From contig DDLV01000005.1 of NCBI GenBank assembly GCA_002340325.1, positions 1 to 22,129 on the forward strand: a DNA stretch of 22,129 nt, read 5' to 3'. Positions 16,601 to 22,129 of the stretch are shown piece by piece (the first letter of the stretch is position 1; every line of letters begins with the position of its first letter). Below the pieces are notes generated by a model, which was given only the letters and a program-made list of their open reading frames with translations, made no database searches and was not told the origin of the DNA. A program made the position numbers and the translations under genes. The DNA comes from Glaciecola sp. UBA2563. Its GTDB lineage: Bacteria; Pseudomonadota; Gammaproteobacteria; Enterobacterales; Alteromonadaceae.

Positions 16601-17098
16601 GTCATTGGCTTGGTATTAGGGGTTCGCATTATCGTCAACAAGAAGGGCAAACGATGGGCGTTAATTACCCTAGATGACAAAACCGGACGGCTTGATGTAC
16701 GAATCTATGCCGATTTATTCGAACAATATGAAGATATCTTAATGGCAGATAACTTGCTCTGGGTAAGAGGGCAGGTCAGTTTCGATGATTATTCGGGAAA
16801 CAATACGATGACCGCAACAGAAGTAATGACACTTTTGGACGCAAGAACACGTTATGTTGATAGAATAAGCTTAAGTATTAGAACACAGTATTTGATTCCT
16901 GATAAGATAAAAGATATACAACATATTATAAAAGCTTACACCGGTGGAAGCTGCCCATTGCGTTTAAACATTGAGCACGAAGATGTTGCCGTTGCAATTG
17001 ACGCCTCCTCGAATTGGTATGTAAAGCCTGAAGATGATCTATTGGCAAAGTTAAAGCATCTTATAGGTGATGACGCAGTGTCACTAGAATTCGACTGA
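13631..17098 (+). CDS. dnaE: DNA polymerase III alpha subunit
   Basis: DnaE is the replicative polymerase subunit. The 1155-aa protein is near the E. coli size (1160) and colinear with it. An N-terminal PHP domain starts [16 protein letters not shown]. The polymerase core holds [18 protein letters not shown]. The three catalytic aspartates are D400 and D402 in [11 protein letters not shown] and D554 in [32 protein letters not shown] lies in the fingers region. A likely beta-clamp binding motif is QGDLF (residues 916-920), matching E. coli QADMF. An OB-fold and C-terminal tau-binding region follow, ending SLEFD. The GTG start overlaps the rnhB TAG stop by one base, so translation is coupled. 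No break or frameshift is visible. Confidence 0.98.
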   Translation: [1155 protein letters not shown]

Positions 17099-17126
17099 CG
17101 TGGTGATTATCTGATTGGCGCATTAC

Positions 17127-17132
17127 TATAAT
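17127..17132 (+). promoter_or_regulatory. Candidate -10 box for accA
   Basis: A perfect TATAAT lies in the 85-bp gap between dnaE and accA. No good -35 hexamer occurs 16-18 bp upstream (the sequence there is around GTGATTAT), and there is no extended -10 TG. If active, it would give a leader of about 45 nt before the accA ATG. Confidence 0.35.
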
Positions 17133-17183
17133 AAATACACTTAAGCAGAACATAGCCAACTCAAAAATTAATTGGAATAAAAC

Positions 17184-18140
17184 ATGAGCTTACATTATTT
17201 GGATTTTGAGCAACCCATTGCCGAGCTAGAAGAGAAGATTGAGGAGCTACGGCTGGTTAATCAGGGGGGAGAATTCGATGTAGGCATAGAAGAAGAAATA
17301 AATAAATTAAAAGAAAAAAGTGGTGAATTAACCCGCAAAATTTTCTCAAATCTCGGTGCTTGGCAAATCTCACAGCTCGCAAGACATCCGATGCGACCTT
17401 ATACCCAAGACTACATCGATAATATGTTCACGGATTTTGATGAACTAGCAGGTGATCGCGTATATTCAGATGACAAAGCCATTATTGGCGGTCTCGCCAG
17501 GCTAGACGGTCGGCCTATCATGGTCATTGGCCATCAGAAAGGACGTGATACTCAAGAAAAAATTAAGCGTAATTTCGGTATGCCAAAACCGGAAGGATAT
17601 CGAAAAGCACTACGTTTAATGCAAATGGCTGAGAAGTTTTCGCTTCCGATTATTACCTTCATTGACACACCTGGTGCTTATCCAGGCGTCGGAGCTGAAG
17701 AGCGCGGACAAAGTGAGGCAATCGCAACAAACCTCAAAATCATGTCTGAATTGAAAGTGCCTGTGATTTGCACAGTAATCGGCGAAGGTGGATCTGGAGG
17801 CGCGTTGGCTATTGGTGTTGGAGATAGAGTCAATATGCTCCAGTATTCTACTTATTCGGTAATATCCCCAGAAGGCTGCGCATCGATTCTTTGGAAAAGC
17901 GCTGATAAAGCGCCGATTGCGGCAGAAGCAATGGGCGTTACTGCGCCGCAAATTCAGGAGCTTGGTCTGATTAATACCATTGTCGATGAACCACTTGGTG
18001 GCGCCCATCGGGATCATAAAAGTATGTCTGGTACGTTAAAAGCCACTATTAAACAGCAATTGGCACAACTTACGTCACTACCAGAAGAGACGCTCATGCA
18101 AGAGCGCTATGATCGATTAATGTCATTTGGGTATTGCTAA
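17184..18140 (+). CDS. accA: Acetyl-CoA carboxylase carboxyltransferase subunit alpha
   Basis: AccA and AccD form the carboxyltransferase that makes malonyl-CoA from acetyl-CoA and carboxybiotin on AccB, the first committed step of fatty acid synthesis. The 318-aa product matches E. coli (319). It opens LHYLDFEQPIAELEEKIEEL. The crotonase-type core has VIGHQKGRDTQEKIKRNFGM, the segment around FIDTPGAYPGVGAEERGQSE, then GEGGSGGALAIGVGD with the oxyanion glycines, and YSVISPEGCASILWK. TTGGAATAAAAC precedes the ATG, a modest ribosome binding site. The gene is 85 bp after dnaE, the conserved order. Confidence 0.98.
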   Translation: MSLHYLDFEQPIAELEEKIEELRLVNQGGEFDVGIEEEINKLKEKSGELTRKIFSNLGAWQISQLARHPMRPYTQDYIDNMFTDFDELAGDRVYSDDKAIIGGLARLDGRPIMVIGHQKGRDTQEKIKRNFGMPKPEGYRKALRLMQMAEKFSLPIITFIDTPGAYPGVGAEERGQSEAIATNLKIMSELKVPVICTVIGEGGSGGALAIGVGDRVNMLQYSTYSVISPEGCASILWKSADKAPIAAEAMGVTAPQIQELGLINTIVDEPLGGAHRDHKSMSGTLKATIKQQLAQLTSLPEETLMQERYDRLMSFGYC

Positions 18141-18165
18141 ACCGTTACGATTCTGTAGATGAGCA

Positions 18166-19515
18166 GTGTCTGATTTATTAAGTGTATTTTCACAATTTTT
18201 TGATACACACGCGAATTGTGGAGATTCATTTAATGTGGCTTATAGCGGCGGATTAGATTCTACCGTTCTTCTGCACTTGGCTAACGATTTTTTTCGCGGT
18301 AAGTCCCAAGTAAAAGCTATCCATATAAACCACCATATAAGCGAAGATGCTGATGCATGGTCTGAACACTGCGCTACATATTGCACTAAACTAAACGTTC
18401 CTTTTACAATCATTGACGTTGATGTTTCGCCGTTTTTGCATAAAGGTGTTGAAGCCGCCGCAAGACAAGCGCGTTATGATGCACTGGTGTCATCTGCTGA
18501 TAACAACGCTAACGTATTGCTAGGCCAACATCTCGATGACCAAGCGGAAACATTTCTTCTCCAACTTGTTAGAGGAGCGGGTCCGCAAGGATTAAGTGCG
18601 ATGCCTGCCCACAAAATTGTCAATAGTGTGGATTTTTATAGGCCTTTGTTAACGTGCAGCAGAGCGCAAATACAAGAGTATGCAAATAAGCATGATTTAC
18701 ACTGGATTGAAGACGATTCAAATTCATCCCTAAAATTTGATCGAAATTTTATTAGACACAAGATTATCCCGCAGTTACAAGAGAGGTTTCCGTCGATAAA
18801 TCGTCAGATCAGCAAAAGCGCATTGCTTTGTGCTAATGAATCGATGGTGTTAAAAGAGTATATGGATTCTCTTGCAAACAAGATAACTAACCAGAATACA
18901 AGTATTAGCATTGATCAGCTTCAATCTTTGGCAATTCACACTCAAGCGAGTTTTATAAGAAACTGGTTGCATCAATGTGGTGTAAGTGTACCAAGTAGTG
19001 TTTTACTCACTAATGTTTTAAAAATAATTTCGTCTAAAAATGAGCATCCGACACAGGTTGCTATTGGTGAACACATTGTTTATCGCTATCGAAATCTCCT
19101 TCAATTAAGGCATAATAATGACACGTTAGCAGCATTTAGCTACACATTCAGGGCGGGAGCGGTAAAATTTGATACAGGTGAGTTTCAAATTATCGGGCAA
19201 ATTATAAATGGTGCGATTGTTAAAACTTCGAATACTATTTTGGTACCCAGTGAGAGTATTGTGTCCGTGGAGCGGGGAGGAGTTTTGAGTCAAAAGTTCA
19301 AACCGTTTGCCAACCGTCCAACCAAGATGCTCAAAAATTGGTGTAAAGAATGGGGTATTTCCCCGCTTGATCGTCAGAATATCGTAACATTCAGCGTAAA
19401 TGAAAGGCTAATTGCGGTGATGATCGACGAAGTAGTGTTGGACACGGATTTTTTGAATACTTTTGAAGAAGCGACACAACACGTGTCGCTGACGTATACG
19501 GCAAAAGATGTGTAG
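18166..19515 (+). CDS. tilS: tRNA(Ile)-lysidine synthetase TilS
   Basis: TilS attaches lysine to C34 of the CAU-anticodon tRNA-Ile, changing both decoding (AUA) and charging from Met to Ile. The 449-aa protein (E. coli 432) has the ATP PP-loop SGGLDS at residues 27-32. It also has the conserved LLGQHLDDQAETFLLQLVRG, and RNFIRHKIIPQL, which ends the catalytic domain. The C-terminal TilS domain includes FKPFANRPTKMLKNWCKEWG. The start is GTG 18166: the in-frame TGA at 18160-18162 rules out an earlier start. No strong Shine-Dalgarno is seen. It lies 25 bp after accA and is probably co-transcribed. The 64-bp gap to the convergent GGDEF gene shows no clear terminator. Confidence 0.97.
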   Translation: MSDLLSVFSQFFDTHANCGDSFNVAYSGGLDSTVLLHLANDFFRGKSQVKAIHINHHISEDADAWSEHCATYCTKLNVPFTIIDVDVSPFLHKGVEAAARQARYDALVSSADNNANVLLGQHLDDQAETFLLQLVRGAGPQGLSAMPAHKIVNSVDFYRPLLTCSRAQIQEYANKHDLHWIEDDSNSSLKFDRNFIRHKIIPQLQERFPSINRQISKSALLCANESMVLKEYMDSLANKITNQNTSISIDQLQSLAIHTQASFIRNWLHQCGVSVPSSVLLTNVLKIISSKNEHPTQVAIGEHIVYRYRNLLQLRHNNDTLAAFSYTFRAGAVKFDTGEFQIIGQIINGAIVKTSNTILVPSESIVSVERGGVLSQKFKPFANRPTKMLKNWCKEWGISPLDRQNIVTFSVNERLIAVMIDEVVLDTDFLNTFEEATQHVSLTYTAKDV

Positions 19516-19579
19516 TCCAAGGGCTAGCTATGAACCACTGTTCCTGCTAAGGGCTTGCTTATCTTTGTGAAATCTGACG

Positions 19580-20482
19580 TTACGCCGCTATTACCCTATT
19601 TTTGCCCCTCTGTTTAGCTGTGTATAATGCTTGGTCAGCTCTTTCAAACAGAGTCTCTGGTGTATCATCTTTGATAAAAGAGGTTGCGCCAACGCTAACC
19701 GTCACGCCTTGATCTTTAAAAAGTTCATGTTTATTGACTTCTCGAGTGATACGCTTTGCGATGTTTTTGTTGCACGAAGACGTTGCAGCATTTAGCAAAC
19801 AACAAAATTCGTCTCCTCCGAATCTAAAAGCTGAATCACTGTCTCGCAAACAGTTTTTCAAGATTTGAGAGAACACAACCAATACGTTATCACCGCTCTG
19901 ATGTCCATATGTATCGTTCACAGATTTAAAGTTGTCTAAATCAAATACGAGAAGTCCAAAGTTTTCGCTATTTCTAGTCGACATGCTTATGAGTTTTTTC
20001 ACGCTTTCGTTGTAATGCGCGCGGTTACCTAACCCCGTAAGTACGTCCTTGGTGGCAAGTTGAATGATGCGATAGTATTCAAGTGCGTGCTTAAGGCTCA
20101 TCGCAAATATGCCGTGCATTTCTGAAAGCAACTTTCGTTCGTAAGAAGAGAGTACCTTCACAAATCCATACGCAAGTTGCGCCTGTTGCGGTGCGCCGAA
20201 GCTATGGCCGTACAGTATCGAGATTTTCATTATTCGCGAATGCTGGTTAAAAGCTCCTGTGCGGATGACTTGATTGGCAAACGTTAAGCGCAGCGAGCGA
20301 CATGGAAGCTTGCTATTTAATATTTTATAGTACTCATTAATCAGCTCTTCCAATTCAATTGAAGACAGCATGGTTCGCATGATTGACGCGCTCTCCGCAA
20401 TGGAAAGTACGGCTGATTTAACGCTCATTTGAGACACATCCGCTACAGGTTCTGTATTGGTAGTCGATTGAGAAATTTCCAT
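19580..20482 (-). CDS. Diguanylate cyclase (GGDEF domain) with unassigned N-terminal region
   Basis: Predicted cytoplasmic diguanylate cyclase making c-di-GMP from two GTP. I use ATG 20482, preceded on the minus strand by AGAGAGGA (20495-20488), five bases away, giving 300 aa; a TTG seven codons earlier (20503) is less likely. The C-terminal GGDEF domain (from about residue 146, KDVLTGLGNR) has the active-site FGGDEF with GGDEF at 222-226, and the metal-binding aspartate region FDLDNFKSVND. An inhibitory-site RDSD (213-216) sits exactly five residues before GGDEF, so product inhibition is expected. The N-terminal 145 residues show no membrane segment. They resemble a GAF-like small-molecule sensor in size and position, but I cannot assign a family. 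The gene is convergent with tilS and divergent from the Kef-type gene. Confidence 0.9.
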   Translation of the reverse strand: MEISQSTTNTEPVADVSQMSVKSAVLSIAESASIMRTMLSSIELEELINEYYKILNSKLPCRSLRLTFANQVIRTGAFNQHSRIMKISILYGHSFGAPQQAQLAYGFVKVLSSYERKLLSEMHGIFAMSLKHALEYYRIIQLATKDVLTGLGNRAHYNESVKKLISMSTRNSENFGLLVFDLDNFKSVNDTYGHQSGDNVLVVFSQILKNCLRDSDSAFRFGGDEFCCLLNAATSSCNKNIAKRITREVNKHELFKDQGVTVSVGATSFIKDDTPETLFERADQALYTAKQRGKNRVIAA

Positions 20483-20662
20483 CAATGTCCTCTCTGAAGT
20501 CAAAAAATCGGCGAATTATTTTTTTTCGACGTTATAATTGACATATTCACCTCAGTTTTCGCGTAACTACTTGATGTTGTTACAGTCATCTCGAATACTG
20601 TTTAAATGACAGCAAACTATAGCCACCATATGATTCAACATCATCCGCGCTCAACGTTATTC

Positions 20663-20691
20663 TTTATGCCTATTAGCATAATTTATGCCTA
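20663..20691 (+). promoter_or_regulatory. Operator-like TTATGC array upstream of the Kef-type gene
   Basis: TTTATGCCTA occurs twice as a direct repeat (20663-20672 and 20682-20691), 19 bp apart. Between them lies GCATAA (20676-20681), the reverse complement of TTATGC. The core hexamer therefore appears three times in alternating orientation, at 20664-20669, 20676-20681 and 20683-20688. The array ends eight bases before the AGGAG ribosome binding site (20699-20703) of the antiporter. This spacing suits a DNA-binding regulator or an RNA hairpin in the leader. The rest of the 229-bp divergent gap holds a TATAAC-like box for the minus strand (20536-20531) and a weak TTGATG/AATACT pair (20571-20576, 20594-20599) for the plus strand, neither convincing. 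Confidence 0.45.
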
Positions 20692-20711
20692 CTTAAATAG
20701 GAGTATGAGTT

Positions 20712-22129
20712 TTGGGTGAAGAATTCCTAGGCATTCTCGCGCTGATGACTTTATCAGCGGCGCTAATTGGACTTTTTAAACGCATTGGCCTTCCATCTAT
20801 TTTGGCCTATCTCGTCGCTGGCATTATTGTTGGTCCACATCTGATTGGCATGGTGCAGTACACAGAAACAATGCACATGGCCGCGGAAGTTGGCATCGTC
20901 TTGCTGCTTTTCACGCTAGGGTTAGAGTTTTCATTAGCAAAGCTAATTGCAATGCGAGGTCTTGTCTTTGGATTTGGCGGCGGCCAAATGGTAGTGACAA
21001 CACTGATCTTTGCAGCTATTGCTTGGATGTTTGGTGAAAGTATAGCGGCGGCTTTTATTTTAGGTGGGATTCTTGCGCTGTCCTCCACTGCGGTGGTAAT
21101 AAAGCACATTGATGAACAAGGACGATTGAATACACGTCGCTCGCAACTCGCGATTGCCGTTCTACTTTTTCAGGACTTGGCGGTTGTTCCGTTGCTAATT
21201 ATTATACCTTTGCTTTCTACAGGCGATCAAAGTATCGCATCAGCGATAGCGCTTGCGCTTTTTAAAGGCGTTATCGCTGTCGCTGTGCTGTTGTCTATCG
21301 GCAAGTGGCTATTACCTATCGTTTATAATGAAATCGCCAGAACAAGAAACGACGAGCTATTTGTTTTAACAACGTTACTCATTGCTATTTTGGCTGCTGG
21401 TGCCACCTATTCTTTCGGTTTATCTATGGCACTTGGCGCTTTTTTGGCCGGTATGATGTTGTCAGAATCGCAATATAGACATCAGCTTGAAGCCGATATC
21501 CGGCCGTTTCGCGATATTCTGATGGGCATATTTTTTGTCACTATTGGGATGCAAATTAATTTACAGTTGCTGCTTGCGGAATGGTTTTGGCTATTGATGG
21601 CACTTGTGAGCGTTATGTCTATCAAAGCTTTGATCGTGCGTTTACTTGCGATTTTCAAGCGAATTGACACCAATGATGCCTGGGCTGTTGGCATAAAGCT
21701 GGCGCAGATAGGCGAGTTTAGTTTTGTTTTAGCCGCACTGGCACTCGAAAACAATGTACTGTCAGAATACCAGGCGAATATGATAGTTGCAGTGGGCGCA
21801 ATCAGCATGGCGATTACGCCATGGCTGATTGATAGAAGTGACCTTATTGCGATGGCCTTGGCCAAACCAGTTGAACCTTCTATGCTGCCTGATTCGGTAA
21901 ATCGTGAAAAAGGCGCTGACGTTTTGATTTTGGGGTTCGGCCGAGTCGGACAGTCTCTTGCGAAGATGCTAAAGCTTGAGGGGTTAAGTTACGTTGTTGT
22001 GGATAATGACCCTATCAGAGTACAAGAGTCAAGAGCTGCTGGAATTGAAATTTTCTATGGAGATGCCAGTAATAAGTCAGTGGTTAAACACGCTATCGGC
22101 GATACCACAAAACTGAGTATTATTACGTT
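20712..22129 (+). CDS. Kef-type (CPA2) cation/proton antiporter with RCK domain, 3' end outside the window
   Basis: Predicted inner-membrane monovalent cation:proton antiporter related to KefB/KefC, exchanging K+ (or Na+) for H+. The start is TTG 20712 (MGEEFLGILALMTLSAALIG), with AGGAG at 20699-20703 eight bases upstream; the in-frame TGA at 20706-20708 blocks an earlier start. The first 380 or so residues are a string of hydrophobic segments. They include EVGIVLLLFTLGLEFSL, the conserved LLFQDLAVVPLL with D155, and LEADIRPFRDILMGIFFVTI. From residue 404 a TrkA-N/RCK Rossmann domain begins, VLILGFGRVGQSL, with VVDNDPIRVQ and YGDASN typical of nucleotide binding. The frame is open through the last base; 472 codons are visible. 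No KefF/KefG-like partner gene is seen upstream, so glutathione gating cannot be assumed. Confidence 0.9.
   Translation, partial: MGEEFLGILALMTLSAALIGLFKRIGLPSILAYLVAGIIVGPHLIGMVQYTETMHMAAEVGIVLLLFTLGLEFSLAKLIAMRGLVFGFGGGQMVVTTLIFAAIAWMFGESIAAAFILGGILALSSTAVVIKHIDEQGRLNTRRSQLAIAVLLFQDLAVVPLLIIIPLLSTGDQSIASAIALALFKGVIAVAVLLSIGKWLLPIVYNEIARTRNDELFVLTTLLIAILAAGATYSFGLSMALGAFLAGMMLSESQYRHQLEADIRPFRDILMGIFFVTIGMQINLQLLLAEWFWLLMALVSVMSIKALIVRLLAIFKRIDTNDAWAVGIKLAQIGEFSFVLAALALENNVLSEYQANMIVAVGAISMAITPWLIDRSDLIAMALAKPVEPSMLPDSVNREKGADVLILGFGRVGQSLAKMLKLEGLSYVVVDNDPIRVQESRAAGIEIFYGDASNKSVVKHAIGDTTKLSIIT

Noticed and set aside
19516..19579. Terminator between the convergent tilS and GGDEF genes
   Set aside because: Only a direct repeat of AAGGGCT and a 4-bp TAGC/GCTA pairing are present, with no stem long enough to call.
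20533..20543. TATAAT and TTGACA hexamers in the GGDEF/Kef gap
   Set aside because: They overlap each other (TATAATTGACA). TATAAT has no -35 at the right distance upstream and TTGACA has no -10 downstream, so neither forms a promoter.

Overview
The window is an almost gap-free block of housekeeping and envelope genes from a gammaproteobacterium. Gene order (rpsB-tsf-pyrH-frr-uppS-cdsA-dxr-rseP-bamA-skp-fabZ-lpxA-lpxB-rnhB-dnaE-accA-tilS) follows the classical Escherichia coli rpsB-to-tilS region. The proteins align closely by eye with their E. coli counterparts, for example the UppS motif RTGGxHRISNFLLWQ and the conserved ends of DnaE and BamA. Base composition is moderately AT-rich. The GGDEF protein and the style of BamA suggest a marine Alteromonadales-like bacterium, but that placement is an impression, not a demonstration.

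Layout. Positions 1-3120 hold translation and nucleotide genes: ribosomal protein S2 (5' end outside the window), EF-Ts, UMP kinase and ribosome recycling factor, with intrinsic terminators after rpsB and after tsf. Positions 3154-9855 are a tight envelope run: undecaprenyl-PP synthase, CDP-diacylglycerol synthase, DXP reductoisomerase, site-2 protease RseP and the outer-membrane assembly pore BamA. Overlaps at uppS/cdsA and dxr/rseP indicate coupled translation. A consensus TATAAT box between bamA and skp suggests a separate promoter for skp, and skp is closed by a strong hairpin terminator. Positions 10633-13631 carry fabZ-lpxA-lpxB-rnhB. These run straight into dnaE (13631-17098, one-base overlap), then accA and tilS.

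The clearest departure from the textbook order is that lpxD, normally between skp and fabZ, is absent. Its place is taken by about 180 bp holding the skp terminator and an A-rich leader. The lipid A acylation pathway is therefore incomplete here: LpxA and LpxB are present, the intervening N-acyltransferase is not.

The right end (19580-22129) is less conserved. A diguanylate cyclase with intact GGDEF and inhibitory sites lies on the minus strand, convergent with tilS. It is divergent from a Kef-type (CPA2) cation/proton antiporter with a C-terminal RCK domain that runs off the window. The 229-bp divergent intergenic region contains three copies of TTATGC in alternating orientation just before the antiporter's ribosome binding site, which looks like an operator.

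Seven of the 17 genes whose starts lie in the window begin with GTG or TTG (dxr, skp, fabZ, lpxB, dnaE, tilS, kef-like). I see no mobile elements, CRISPR arrays, rRNA or tRNA genes. No stretch longer than 300 bases lacks a gene. I did not find a wholly new system; the points for a second look are the missing lpxD, the TTATGC array and the uncharacterised N-terminal region of the GGDEF protein.
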